From Gari tellinella (lineage: Eukaryota > Mollusca > Bivalvia > Cardiida > Psammobiidae): a DNA stretch of 64,000 bases. The DNA is taken from positions 25,560,119-25,624,118 of the forward strand of contig OV277872.1 in assembly GCA_922989275.2 (NCBI GenBank), given 5' to 3'. Made by a program: the position numbers and the translations under genes. Positions 40,448-50,815 of the stretch are shown here, in pieces (the stretch's first letter is position 1; each line of letters starts with the position of its first letter). The notes beneath the pieces are model-generated. The model had not been told where the DNA came from. It searched no databases and saw only the letters and a program-made list of their open reading frames with translations.

Positions 40448-40916
40448 AACCCTTTCATGATCAAATTTATCGTGGGCTGTTTACAGTGGAGAATCTGTTA
40501 TTCTTTCCCGTTTAAACGCAAACGTACGCAAACGCAAAGCACTAAAACGTAGAAAAGAACAACTTTTGGACAATTTTGATAATTCTTGTTTATCTTGGTG
40601 GCAAACAGTTTGGAGCCTGATCAGACGCCGGGTTACCCGGCGTCTGATCTGGCTGCAAACTGTTTGCACTGCAAATAATAGTTTTAACGTAAACGCGTTT
40701 ATTGGGAAAGAATAACAGATTCTCCACTGTACCTCTTCACATCTATATTGCCGTCAGCTTCAACATTGTAGTCTACAGTACCGTTTCCAAGTTAGATTTA
40801 GCGCAGTGATTAACTGACGTGATTTTCAAAACAAGTGGCGTAACGCGGCGTCTGATCAGGATCAAAACTTTTTGCAAATGAGCTTTATGACGTCATTGAG
40901 AGCCAAAGAGTGAAGT
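40448..40916. mobile_element. TTAA-a MITE split by TA-1
   Basis: Left part TTAACCCTTTCATGATCAAA (to 40481); right part CCTCTTCACATCTATATTGC, half core I, GACGTCATTGAGAGCCAAAG. Joining across TA restores the family arm. Confidence 0.75.
40482..40731. mobile_element. TA-1 MITE nested in TTAA-a
   Basis: TA|CAGTGGAGAATCTGTT to GATTCTCCACTG|TA. The interruption of a known arm confirms TA target duplication. Confidence 0.9.
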
Positions 40917-40942
40917 GGTTATATTAGAGAGGTTTTACTGTA

Positions 40943-41201
40943 TATACATGTTCATACTTCCTATTAGTCATAAATGTATCAATGATGTGTGCTTATCATA
41001 AGAATGACACAGTTTAACTCTAGCTGTTGACCTTTCATATTTTCTCACACATTGAGTGGATATGAAACAGTCTATCAGATTGCAGTTTCGAAAAATTAAT
41101 TTTTTTATGTTTCCTTCCTATTGAAAGGGTTAGTATTGTTTGACTTATAGGACACTTGAAGTTTGATCTGTGTTTACATCATTTTAGATGTCAGAAAAGC
41201 G
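40943..41201. other. No recognised feature
   Basis: AT-rich spacer. Confidence 0.3.
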
Positions 41202-41682
41202 TTAAAGGGACTCGAAACCAAATGGTGCATTCGCAAAATTAAAAGAAAATACTCAAATAAAAGTAAATGTGTAGCATAATCGTGCATCTGGCATAAAATA
41301 AATATGATCAGTCTAAATACATCCTCAAGAAAAGTCATTAATTCTTAGGTGTTGTTTGTTTTTAGATATTTTCCATTGCTTTTTCAACTCCGTCGAAAGA
41401 CGACTTGAATCCATTTCGACTCAACTGATTTCAAGCGTTCGCACATGAAGTAGTGAAGTAGATTAAATAGCCCGCTTAACTCAATCGGTTAAGTGTGTGT
41501 TTTTCCACCCTCGCATGCTTGGTCCCGGGTTCAAATCCCACCAGAGCCAAACTCATTGAAATGCATTGATTTAAACAGAATTTCTGGTCCTAAACTAATA
41601 CTTACTTGTTTATATAAGCGTTTGACATACATTTTTACAAATTACTGCTTTTTATGCTTAATCTGGTTGCCAGTCTCTTTAA
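41202..41682 (+). mobile_element. TTAA inverted-repeat element carrying a tRNA-like module (copy 2)
   Basis: TTAA|AGGGACTCGAAACCAAAT to ATCTGGTTGCCAGTCTCT|TTAA. The tRNA-like part (about 41469-41549) has A-box-like TAACTCAATCGG and B box GGTTCAAATCC (41528-41538). Flanking sequence on both sides aligns with copy 1 (AAATGCATT, TATATAAGC.TTTGACATA), but the A-box half differs more. No T run follows the B box. Confidence 0.72.
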
Positions 41683-41689
41683 AGCTATC

Positions 41690-42150
41690 AAAGAGACTCC
41701 TTCCCAATAGAAGAACCTCTTAGCGCTTTTAACCCATTTGCGCCCAGTGGATTCTTCCATGTTTTATATTGGATTAGTCCAATTTCTATCAAAGGGATGC
41801 CTGGTCAAAAATTTCATTTTCATTTTGTTTTATATTGAAATTCCTATCAGCAAACAATGTAGACTGTAGACTCTGATCAGACGCAACTTAATGCGGCGTC
41901 TGATCAGAGTCTACACTGTTTGCCTATGTCCCATATATGGGATCGTGGGCACAAATGGGTTAATTTATTCCTCTACTTAAGAAAATAGTTTCAACTTATA
42001 CAGTCACAAACATGTACCAAATATATGATTTCTATACTCTAGCTGATGGTAGCTTAAATCAGGCTAAAAGGCGCATTCTGCTTTACTTTCAACCTGCTTT
42101 TAGTAGTCACCTGTTTTCAAAACCAGAAACAGGCTATGGAGTTCTGTAAC
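41690..42150. mobile_element. TTAA-b MITE split by TTAA-d
   Basis: Left part TCCTTCCCAATAGAAGAACC to 41728; right part TTTATTCCTCTACTTAAGA, half core II, CAGAAACAGGCTATGGAG. Confidence 0.7.
41729..41963. mobile_element. TTAA-d MITE nested in TTAA-b
   Basis: TTAA|CCCATTTGCGCCCAG to GGGCACAAATGGG|TTAA. The hairpin (41855-41924) mixes the outer arm of the TTAA-c core (TGTAGACTCTGATC) with the inner arm of core I (CAGACGC...GCGGCGTCTG). Confidence 0.8.
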
Positions 42151-42245
42151 AGGGTGATATAAATATATGAGCGCCGCCATAAGAAATCCAGGCTTATAGC
42201 ATTGCAAAGACTAAATGTCTTCGTAGACACGGAATTTCATCAGAG

Positions 42246-42497
42246 GTTTACCCTTTACCCCATAGACTGTTTCTTGTTTAAAAATAGGTGACTTCTTAAA
42301 ACAGGTTGAAAGTAAACCAGAATGCGCCTTAAGGCGCATTCTGCTTTACTTTCACCCTGTTTTAAGCTACAATCTGCTGGAATAAAGAAAATATCACTTA
42401 TGATGCATGTTCATGACTTTATAAATTGGAACTATTTTCTTCAGTGGATGAGTATCCTGAATGTGCTAAAAGTCGCTTTTATGGGGGAAAGGGTTAA
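42246..42497. mobile_element. TTAA-b MITE
   Basis: TTTACCCTTTACCCCATAG to GGGGGAAAGGG|TTAA. Core II at about 42296-42365, apex TGCGCCTTAAGGCGCA. Confidence 0.85.
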
Positions 42498-42646
42498 GTG
42501 TCAAACAGTGTAAACTCAGATCATTTGAACGATTTGTCTGGGTCTACACTGTTTTAAATGCAATAAATTTATTTTACTCCAAGGTATTGTTTATAATTAT
42601 AATTATACTATAGACTTGGAAGGAGAGTACGAAAGTTGTGAGATTT
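42498..42646. repeat. Solo core I variant
   Basis: CAAACAGTGTAAACTCAGATC and GTCTGGGTCTACACTGTTT (42502-42556) with a short loop. The rest is AT-rich. Confidence 0.5.
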
Positions 42647-42832
42647 TTAACGCTTTTATGATCAAATTTATCGTGAGATTTTGACCTCTTCACCGCCTGC
42701 TTCAATATTGTTGTCTGTAACATCGTTTCAAAACGAGAGTCAAAAAGTCTGGATCCTGATCAAACGCCGTCTGATGAGGATCCACACCGTTTGCAAACGC
42801 GCCTTTTGGCGTCATTGAGAGTGAAAGGGCGA
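42647..42832. mobile_element. TTAA-a MITE with deleted apex
   Basis: TTAACGCTTTTATGATCAAA to GAGAGTGAAAGGG. The core reads GATCCTGATCAAACGCC-GTCTGATGAGGATCC. Confidence 0.75.
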
Positions 42833-42976
42833 GGTGTAGAGCTGTCATTTCGTCAACTTAACCTTTAAAGTGAGGATCACAACTTGACGGATCCAAACTT
42901 TTTCGGCCAGAACGCATAAAATCTGTCGGAGAAAATAAATTTATCAACGATTATAAAAACAGACAATACATTGTAT

Positions 42977-43226
42977 TACAGTGGAGAATCTGTTATTCAT
43001 TCCCGTTTAAACGCAAACGTACGCAAACGCAAAGCGCTAACACGTAGAAAAGAACAACTTTTGGACAATGCTGATATTTCATGTTTATCTTGGTGGCAAA
43101 CAGTTTTGAGCCTGATCAGACGCCGGGTTACCCGGCGTCTGATCTGGCTCCAAACTGTTTGCAGTGAAAATAATAGTTTTAGCGTAAACGCGTTTATTGG
43201 GAAAAAATAACAGATTCTCCACTGTA
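42977..43226. mobile_element. TA-1 MITE, near consensus
   Basis: TA|CAGTGGAGAATCTGTT to GATTCTCCACTG|TA. Confidence 0.9.
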
Positions 43227-43356
43227 CAGCAGCGAAAGGTTCAAATCAGAACGGGAACCCCCGATTACTACCAATATTTCGGAAACTCTTTGAACATGAT
43301 GCATAGATTAATTAGAAAACAATGACGTTGATCCCCTGCAATACAAGGGAAGGGGT

Positions 43357-43562
43357 TTAACCCTTTTCCCCGCTGTACAGGCGATTTCAGTCAAATTTGC
43401 ACATAGTTTGAATCCAGATCAGACGCGGCGTCTGACCAGGATCCAAACTGTTTGATACTCGTTTCCAAATTTCGTCAGGAATACTTCCTTAAATCTTACT
43501 TTGAAACGATATTGCAGACTACATTATTGAAGCAGACGACAATATGACGATGAAAGGATTAA
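43357..43562. mobile_element. TTAA-a MITE with deleted apex
   Basis: TTAACCCTTTTCCCCGC to GATGAAAGGA|TTAA. The core is reduced to GATCAGACGCGGCGTCTGACC. Confidence 0.75.
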
Positions 43563-43569
43563 CCTCTGT

Positions 43570-43962
43570 TATTTCTGAACAAACCAGTTTGCTTTCCAAG
43601 AACAAAATTTAACGCCCATTGATTTTTCGTCATGGCCGTCGATCCAAAAGTTTGAAAGAATTATGTTTTCCAATAATAAAAGAACCATAATTAATACAGC
43701 TAAATATATAAATGAAGCATTTTCTATTCGTAAACAGTCCCTCGATGCATTAACTGCTCCATAAAGTAAAGTAGTAATTTGATATGTTTAGTACATAATT
43801 TGTTTGATTGTGTTTTTGTTCTATTCTATATGTAGTTATGCTCATATATGCATGTAAAATACTTTGATGAGGCTGTCTTGGTCATATTAGATAAACTTGT
43901 TTTGTAAATGACCAAAGGCATCGATGTATGCTGATTGTCAATAAAACTGAACTGAACTGATA
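43570..43962 (+). pseudogene. LINE 3' end: ORF2 C-terminus and 3' UTR
   Basis: An open frame from about 43579 to TAA 43762-43764 encodes the last roughly 60 residues (Phe-Ser-Ser-Trp-Pro-Ser-Ile-Gln-Lys-Phe-Glu-Arg, then Asn-Asn-Lys-Arg-Thr-Ile-Ile-Asn). A T-rich 3' UTR follows, ending with AATAAAACTGAACTGAACTG, a pentamer tail typical of CR1-like non-LTR elements. 5'-truncated insertion. Confidence 0.6.
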
Positions 43963-43965
43963 AAA

Positions 43966-44140
43966 GCTTTAACATTTTCACTGCCAATGGAACCAAACGA
44001 CAACTTTGCAAACAGTTTGGATCCTCACCAGACGCTGGGTGACGCGGCGTATCATCAGGATCCAAACTGTTTGACACTCGTTTCAACATTTCTTCAGTCA
44101 AAACAGCCCTCGATATTTTGGCGGTAAGAGAGTTGAAGCG
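43966..44140. mobile_element. TTAA-a MITE, diverged
   Basis: TTAACATTTTCACTGCCAATG left end. Core I at 44009-44074 (GCTGGGTGACGCGGC apex, imperfect). Confidence 0.65.
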
Positions 44141-44164
44141 TGAGATAAAACTTAGCAGGGAAAG

Positions 44165-44320
44165 TGTTAAACCAAAACCAGACGTCACGTTACTCAGCAT
44201 CCGATCAGGCTCAAAAATGTTAATACTCAGATTAAAACAAACCAAGATTTTCGTAAGCACTGTCATTTTTGTTTGTTTTATTATTTTGCGTTTTAGCTTC
44301 GTTTCGTTTTAGTAGGAAAA
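44165..44320. mobile_element. TA-1-like relic
   Basis: CCAGACGTCACGTTACTCAGC, CTCAGATTAAAAC and TTTTGCGTTTTAGCTTCG follow TA-1 order. Ends missing. Confidence 0.45.
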
Positions 44321-44569
44321 GTATACAAAAAATTCCAACATTAATTAAATTATGAATATGCGGAAAAGGAAAAGAGGGCTTTTGTACAATTCTAACTTTC
44401 GACTTCTCTCAGTTATGACTATAGTCCTTGGAGGAGGTTATTTCCTTCCCCTATCAAAAACCAAATTGTGTACATGTATATAAATATACCTGCAGAAAAA
44501 TGAAATTACTCACAAACTATTTAGCATTATCGTGCCTATATGGCGTAAACAGATAATGTATGATCGGTA

Positions 44570-44782
44570 AAATAACGAAACGCAAACGCAAAGCACTAAA
44601 ACGTAGAAAAGTACAACTTTCGGACAAATCTGATCATTTATGTTTATATTGGTGGCAACACGTTTGGAGCCTGATCAGACGCCGGGTTACCCGGCGTCTG
44701 ATCTGGCTCCAAACTGGTTGCAATGGAAATAATAGATTTACCGTAAACGCGTTTATTGGGAAAGAATAACGTTTTCTCCAAA
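44570..44782. mobile_element. TA-1 MITE, left end missing
   Basis: Begins within ACGAAACGCAAACGC; intact core I (44663-44722); ends ATAACGTTTTCTCCA. Confidence 0.8.
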
Positions 44783-45049
44783 ACAGACCGTCATATAATG
44801 TGGACACTACATGTGGAGGTACTCAGGGGAAGGGGTCATTTTCCCAGTGAAAGTGTTAGTATTAAAACAATGATGTTCATTTCAAACAATTCAGATAAGG
44901 CTACAAACTGTTTGTAATTCATACTTTAATAATTTGTCAACTTATAAAAACCACAGTCACGTTTTACAGTTTATAATAGGAGAAAGGTGCTCTCTTTCCA
45001 AAACCGACATAAACATTCTGTCGGTCTATTTGGTAGTCATCCCGTCTTT
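44783..45049. other. No gene; half core near 44885-44925
   Basis: AATTCAGATAAGGCTACAAAC is a remnant. Otherwise unrecognised. Confidence 0.3.
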
Positions 45050-45345
45050 TTGTCTTTCTTTCTCTCTATCTTTCTGTTCTTTCTTTCTCTGTATGTCTGC
45101 CTGCCTGTCTGTCTGTCCGTATCTTTCTCTATCTCTCTCTCCCTTCCTCTCCCTATCCCTCCCTCTCTCTCCCTGCCTCAGTGTCTCTGTCTCTTTCTCT
45201 GTCTCGCTGTCTCTCCCTCACCCCTCTCTCTGTCTCTGTATGTCTGTCTTTCTCTCTCTCTTTTCTCTTCTTCTTTTCTCTCTCCCCCTCTCTCTCTCTC
45301 TTTCTCTCTCTCTGTATGTCTGTATCTTTCTCTTTCTCTCAGTCA
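45050..45345. repeat. CT-rich microsatellite
   Basis: About 300 bases of TCTC, TCTG and CTTT units. It produces long Ser/Leu-rich frames in all three plus frames, which is the mark of simple sequence, not coding. Confidence 0.9.
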
Positions 45346-45725
45346 GGAACAATCAAAATGACTACAGCCATATTCAGTAGGAACGTTTTGCTAATGATAC
45401 ACATGTACTAGTGCTCCAACCTACAAACGTTATTACAAAAAAGTATGACTTTTGGTTGACCTTGTCATGGAAAATTGTTCAAGGTCCAGTAAAATTCCAT
45501 TTATTTCCTATTCTTAGTCCATCTAAAATCCAGGTTCCCGTATTCATTACAGATCCTTAGCTTTTCCCGAAGGAATTTCCTTTTCCTGCTATATTACGCA
45601 TTTCTATAAATCCGCCTATTATAATCCCATATTTTACTCACTACACCTATTTATAACTTCTCACCACTCTTAAACAATAGGTAAAAAGGTTACTCTTTAA
45701 CAATTTAGACGTTTGCAGTTGTACT
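45346..45725. other. No recognised feature
   Basis: Unique-looking AT-rich sequence; no supported frame. Confidence 0.3.
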
Positions 45726-45734
45726 GCATATATT

Positions 45735-45815
45735 GCCAAATGGAAACAGTTTTGAGCCTGATCAGACGCCGAGTTACTCGGCGTCTGATCTGGCTCAAAA
45801 CTGTTTGCAACTGAG
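45735..45815. repeat. Core I hairpin, GAG/CTC apex variant
   Basis: GAAACAGTTTTGAGCCTGATC / GATCTGGCTCAAAACTGTTTG with apex GCCGAGTTACTCGGC. Flanks keep only vague TA-1 similarity. Confidence 0.6.
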
Positions 45816-45967
45816 ACTAAAACACTGTCGAAATATACACGTTATTGCATTGTGGTCATGTTCAGGTTAGGTTAAACGGGAGAGAGCCGTAGGGTCGAGG
45901 GGTTAGTTGGACATCGGTATGCCGACACTGACTTTTATAGTATTCTGAAGATTTATATGCTACATGT

Positions 45968-46215
45968 AATCTCATTCACCCCTGTAACTTCAAATGGACA
46001 AATCCAGTTCCAAATATAGTCTAGTCCATTTTCACTATTTATGGCTGTTTCTTAACAAAAGTATGCCAAACGTGAAACAGTGTAGACCCTGATTAGAGGG
46101 CTCCATTATGAACTCCCTGATCTGGGTTTACATTGTTTACATACCGGTATGACTGGTCTCTTCAAAGGTACAATGTTAGTTAAGGACAAGTATACTCTAG
46201 TGTGAAATAAATTAA
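45968..46215. mobile_element. TTAA-c MITE in reverse orientation, diverged
   Basis: TTCACCCCTGTAACTTCAAA left; GAAACAGTGTAGACCC hairpin with mispaired apex (46075-46140); right end eroded. Confidence 0.6.
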
Positions 46216-46318
46216 AACTTGTAAAGAGGAGAACTCGTGATCATTTTCCGCTAAATACTACATGTATAAAGTTGAATGCAGAAAATGACATATCATTACG
46301 AGTCATTATAATCCGAGT

Positions 46319-46392
46319 GGCAAACAGTTTCAAACATGATCAGACGCCAATTTACTCGGCGTCTGATCTGGTTCGAAACTGTTTGCAATGGA
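46319..46392. repeat. Solo core I hairpin
   Basis: GCAAACAGTTTCAAACATGATC / GATCTGGTTCGAAACTGTTTG with apex GCCAATTTACTCGGC. Confidence 0.55.
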
Positions 46393-46442
46393 CTTAAGAT
46401 TAGCCCTCTCCCTGTATACTTGCTGTGGGATTTCATTGTATA

Positions 46443-46695
46443 TATGCAGTGGAGAAAACGTTATTCTTTCCCGTTTAAACGCAAACGAAACGCAAACGCA
46501 AAACACTAAAAAGTAGAAAATGTCAATTTTTAGATTTTTTTTACAATTCATTTTTATCTGAGTGGCAAACGGTTTAGAGCCTGATCAGACGCCGGGTTAC
46601 CCGGCGTCTGATCTGGCTCCAAACTGTGTGCTGTGGAAATAACAGTTTTGGCGTAAACGCCTTTATTGGGAAAGAATAACACATTCTCCACTGTA
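46443..46695. mobile_element. TA-1 MITE
   Basis: TGCAGTGGAGAAAACG to ACATTCTCCACTGTA, core I about 46564-46630. Confidence 0.9.
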
Positions 46696-46754
46696 TATCT
46701 ATAATAAAATCTTCCATGAGGTACATGGGAATAATTCGTTGCTCAATCCAGGCA

Positions 46755-47193
46755 TACAATGGAGGAGACCTTATTCTTTCCCGTTGAAACGGAACCGAAA
46801 CGCAAACGCAAATTGCAATAAAATACTTTTTGGACAATTCTGACTTCATATATTAAGCTGAGTTGCAAACAGTTTGGAGCCGTCTGATCTGGCTCTACAC
46901 AGTTTGCAATGGACATTAACCCATTCCCTTATAGAAGCGACTTTTATCACATTAATTTTATTCATCCGCCAAAGAAAATAGTTCTATTTTATACTGTCAT
47001 GAATATGTACTATAAGAAATAGTTTCTATATACTAGCAGATAGTAACTTAAAGTAGGCTGAAAGTAAAGCAGAATGTGCCCTACGGCACATTCTGCTTTA
47101 CTTTCAGCCTGCTTTAATAGGTCACATATCTTAAATACTAGAAACAGGCTATGGGTTAAAGGGTTAAAGTGAATTACGTCTTGTTCACTGTAA
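46755..47193. mobile_element. TA-1 MITE split by TTAA-b
   Basis: TACAATGGAGGAGACC left end; core reduced to one arm (GGAGCCGTCTGATCTGG); right end GTTCACTGTA after the insertion. Confidence 0.65.
46916..47167. mobile_element. TTAA-b MITE nested in TA-1
   Basis: TTAACCCATTCCCTTATAG to GGGTTAAAGGG|TTAA. Core II apex TGTGCC/GGCACA. Confidence 0.85.
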
Positions 47194-47200
47194 ATGGGTA

Positions 47201-47204
<4 letters not shown>

Positions 47205-47237
<33 letters not shown>

Positions 47238-47330
47238 CGACTTTATTTCATGTGGATTACATATATGGTATAAAAAGGAACAAGTTTTAATATGGTCCAC
47301 AACAACATTAACACAATTAAATCATGTAAG
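47205..47330 (-). repeat. Antisense retroelement 3' end with (ATT)n tail
   Basis: An ATA/AAT run at 47205-47235, then ACGACTTTATTTCATGTGG and CAACAACATTAACACA, parallel to 25555-25700. Confidence 0.6.
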
Positions 47331-47392
47331 AAAGGTACAGCATCACCAATCAGAATTAATGGTATTTTAAACCATCGTACTCGATTTATCAA

Positions 47393-47642
47393 TACAGTGT
47401 AGAATGTGTTATTCTTTCCCAATAAACGCGTTAACGCTAAAACTATTATTTGCAGTGCAAATAGTTTGGAGCCAGATCAGACGCCGGGTAACCCGGCGTC
47501 TGATCAGGCTCCAAACTGTTTGCCACCAAGATAAACATGAAATATCAGAATTGTCCAAAAGTTGTTCTTTTCTACGTTTTAACGCTGTGCGTTTGCGTAC
47601 GTTTGCGTTTAAACGGGAAAGAATAACAGATTCTCCACTGTA
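47393..47642. mobile_element. TA-1 MITE
   Basis: TACAGTGTAGAATGTGTT to GATTCTCCACTGTA. Confidence 0.9.
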
Positions 47643-47650
47643 TATCACTA

Positions 47651-47901
47651 TACAGTGGATAATGTGTTATTATTTACCGTTTAAACGCAAACGAAACGCA
47701 AACGCAAAACATTAAAATGTAGAAAAAGACAACTTTTTGACAATTCTGATTTCTAATTTTTATCTGAGTGACAAACAATTTGGAGCCTGATCAGACGTCG
47801 GGTTACCCGGCGTCTGATCAGGCTCCAAACTGTTTGCACTCGTAATAACAGTTTTAGCATAAACGCGTTTATTGGGAAAGAATAAGGTTTTCTCCACTCT
47901 A
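47651..47901. mobile_element. TA-1 MITE, adjacent to the previous copy
   Basis: TACAGTGGATAATGTGTT to TTTTCTCCACTCTA, nine bases after the neighbouring copy. Core I is fully paired (TGATCAG on both arms). Confidence 0.9.
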
Positions 47902-48249
47902 CTTGTTTAAATGAGTTCTACTCAAGTGAGATTGAGATATCGATGGTCGAATGTACGACAATTAAACACAATAGTCAATCAATATAAACTCAGTGACGTA
48001 TTTCCGGTTCCTGTTCCGGTTGTCATTAAGCCACTTCATTTTGAAGCTTCACTGCCTTTGGCGGAATGCATGTTTGCTTTTGCAAAACAGATTGGACCCT
48101 GCTCAGACTTCGAGTAAATCGGCCTTTGATCAAGGTCCAAACTGTATGACAATCTTACATGTTTCTATAACTCGGTCAAAATATATAAGTTCTAAACTTT
48201 ATGAATATGAAAACTGAACATAAACAATATCCTAAAATCAAATCGACAC
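47902..48249. other. No gene; decayed core I near 48073-48150
   Basis: TTTGCAAAACAGATTGGACC and TTGATCAAGGTCCAAACTG survive around a mispaired apex. Confidence 0.4.
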
Positions 48250-48698
48250 AGTTGACTTATATTTTTACCGCTTCACTCCTATATTATCGACTGCTTCGGT
48301 ATTATTGTCTGCAATGTCATTTCAACGTAAGATTTAACCCTTTCCCCCATAGAAGCGCCTTTTAGCGCATATGATTTATTCCTCCGCTGAAGAAAATAGT
48401 TCCATTTCAATCAGTCATGAATATATATTATATGGAATATGTTCGATGTTCTGGCACATGGTGACTTAAAACAGGCTGGAAGTAAAGCAAAATGCGCCTA
48501 AGGGCGCATTCTGCTTTACTTTCAACCTGCTTTAATTGGTCACCTACCTTCAATACTAGAAATTGGCTATCAGGTAAGGGTTAATTTTTAAAGCTGCTTA
48601 CACGAAGAAGAATATGTATCGATAAGCGGTGTCTGATCTGGCTCCAAACTGTTTGCAATGTCGACTCCAAAATATCGCATATAAAGCGTGAAAGGGTT
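48250..48698. mobile_element. TTAA-a MITE split by TTAA-b
   Basis: Left arm TTTTTACCGCTTCACTCC to GCAATGTCATTTCAACG; right arm with half core I (GGTGTCTGATCTGGCTCC) and GCGTGAAAGGGTT. Confidence 0.65.
48334..48584. mobile_element. TTAA-b MITE nested in TTAA-a
   Basis: TTAACCCTTTCCCCCATAG to ATCAGGTAAGGG|TTAA. Core II apex TGCGCCTAAGGGCGCA. Confidence 0.85.
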
Positions 48699-48743
48699 CT
48701 TTATATTACCAGCAGTTGGTTTATTTTTATCAGACGCTACATG

Positions 48744-48993
48744 TACAGTGGAGAAAACGTTATTCTTTCCCAATAAACGCGTTTACGCTAAAACTATTAT
48801 TTGCAGTGCAAACAGTTTGGAGCCAGATCAGACGCCGGGTAACCCGGCGTCTGATCAGGCTCCAGACTGTTTGCCACCAAGATAAACATGAAATATCAGA
48901 ATTGTCCAAAAGTTGTTCTTTTCTACGTTTTAGCGCTTTGCGTTTGCGTACGTTTGCGTTTAAACGGGAAAGAATAACAGAATATCCACTGGA
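48744..48993. mobile_element. TA-1 MITE
   Basis: TACAGTGGAGAAAACG; right end mutated to AATATCCACTGGA. Confidence 0.88.
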
Positions 48994-49045
48994 CAGGATT
49001 TGCATGTCCGATGTTGATTTCAACGAGATTCTGTGAAAAGATTCG

Positions 49046-49233
49046 CAGGGCTCCAGATAAGGGGAGTATTTCAAAAACTAAAATCTTTATTTTTGCTTTA
49101 AACCCTATGGTGTCACTACTCATTAGAATTGTCTCGAAGAGACGATTCTAATGAGTAGTAACATCATAGGATTCTAAAATAAGTGAGAAAATGTTTGATT
49201 TGTGCAGTTTACTCCCTCTTATCTGGAGCCCTG
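49046..49233. mobile_element. SIX-a MITE, intact
   Basis: CAGGGCTCCAGATAAGGGG to CTCTTATCTGGAGCCCTG, with GATTCG on both flanks. Confidence 0.85.
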
Positions 49234-49438
49234 GATTCGTTCTCCAGTTGAACCACAGAAAGCTGGAACGGAATCAATTATAAATCAATAGCTGCAGCGT
49301 AAATCCTACTTTCGATTTCGGTGTATTTCCCACAACCCACGTGCTCACGTGCCAGCAGTTGTTTCGCTCAAAATAGCCCTTTCTCCCCCAGTTTATATCG
49401 CTGGAATTTAGGTTATTCTTCTTTTGTATTATCTTGAC
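49234..49438. other. Spacer without recognised features
   Basis: Contains a CCCACGTGCTCACGTG E-box-like pair; no gene. Confidence 0.3.
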
Positions 49439-49682
49439 TTAACCCTATCAACCCTACAGCCCTCAGTAGAGAATACTGATTACATATGCAAACAATGTAG
49501 ACCCTGATCAGAGGGCTCCTCTAGGAGCCCTCTGATCATGGTCTGCACTGTTTGATGTTTTCATTGTTGTTTTTGTTGTCATGCCAAAAATGCAACAGTA
49601 GACTGGTTCCAAATGCCTGTACTAGAATAGTCCAAAAGAAGTATAAATACCCACACGAGATATTTAGGGTTGAAAGGGTTAA
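49439..49682. mobile_element. TTAA-c MITE
   Basis: TTAACCCTATCAACCCTAC to GGGTTGAAAGGG|TTAA. Hairpin at 49490-49556 with apex GGGCTCCTCTAGGAGCCC. Confidence 0.8.
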
Positions 49683-49730
49683 ACAACGAATATATCATGC
49701 ATTGCTGATATTTGCACATCCACTGATCAT

Positions 49731-49890
49731 AGCTCCAGATAAGGGGAGTATTTCAAAATCTAAAATCTTTATTTCTGCAATTAACCCTATGGTGTCTCTT
49801 ATCATTATTAGTAACACCATAGGAATTGGTGTTGAAGTGACTGAGAAAATGTTGGATCTGTTCAGTTTACCCCCTCTTGTTGGAGCCCTG
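49731..49890. mobile_element. SIX-a MITE, left tip lost
   Basis: AGCTCCAGATAAGGGGAG to CCCCTCTTGTTGGAGCCCTG. The central fold-back is shortened. Confidence 0.75.
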
Positions 49891-49899
49891 ACGATTAAA

Positions 49900-50208
49900 C
49901 GGATATTTGCAAACAGTTGGAATCCTAATCTGACGCCGAGTTACTCAGCTTCAGATTAGGATCCAAACTGATTTACACTGAAAACGTTATTATTTCATAA
50001 TAAACGCGTTTACGCTAAAACCCATCATTTCCGAAGCAAACAGTTTGGAGCATTTTCAGACGCCGAGTAACTCGGCGTCTGATCAGGCCCTAAACTGTTT
50101 GACACTCAGATAAAAATGAAAAGACAGAATTGTGAAAAATTTGTCCTTTTTCTACATTTTAATGATTTGCGTTTGCGTTTCGTTTGCATTTACACATTAT
50201 CCAATGTA
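49900..50208. mobile_element. Solo core I, then a diverged TA-1
   Basis: Hairpin at 49908-49970 (GGAATCCTAATCTGACGCC / CAGATTAGGATCC), then TA-1 from 49974 (TACACTGAAAACG) to CCAATGTA with GCCGAGTAACTCGGC apex. Confidence 0.75.
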
Positions 50209-50217
50209 GTATAGATC

Positions 50218-50467
50218 TACAGTGGAGAATCTGTTATTCTTTTCCGTTTAAACGCAAACGTACGCAAACGCAAAGCACTAAAACATAGAAAAGAACAACT
50301 TTTGGACAATTCTGATAATTCTTGTTTATCTTGGTGGCAAACATTTTAGAGCCTGATCAGACGCCGGGTTACCCGGCGTCTGATCTGGCTCAAAACTGTT
50401 TGCACTGCAAATAATAGTTTTAGCGTAAACGCGTTTATTGGGAAATAATAACAGATTCTCCACTGTA
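50218..50467. mobile_element. TA-1 MITE, near consensus
   Basis: TA|CAGTGGAGAATCTGTT to GATTCTCCACTG|TA. Confidence 0.9.
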
Positions 50468-50614
50468 CATGTACGTGTATCGAATTTTACTCGTTTAGAA
50501 TGCCCAATTTATATATTTAAGATTTTTAATCAGACGATAATTGTTTTGCTGACTACATCCAGGGGTAACAAAAGTGTATACAAGTATCCCCGTCAGTTAT
50601 CTCTCTGAACTTTT

Positions 50615-50815
50615 TTAACCCATGTGTGTCCTATTAATTCTTCCAGGCTTATAGATTAGATTAGTCCATTTTTTATGTAAGGGGAGCCTGCTCTTAATTT
50701 CATTTTCGTTTTGTTTCTATATTGCAATTCCTATCAGTAAACAGTGTAGCGTCTGACCAGAGTCTACACTAGTTGCCTATGTCCCTTTTAAGGGACGCTG
50801 GGCACAAACGGGTTA
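50615..50815. mobile_element. TTAA-d MITE, hairpin deleted on one side
   Basis: TTAACCCATGTGTGTCC to GGGCACAAACGGGTTA. Only GTAGCGTCTGACCAGAGTCTAC remains of the core. Confidence 0.7.

Noticed and set aside
44934..45380. 148- and 124-codon Ser/Leu-rich frames
   Set aside because: All three plus frames stay open because the DNA is a CT microsatellite.
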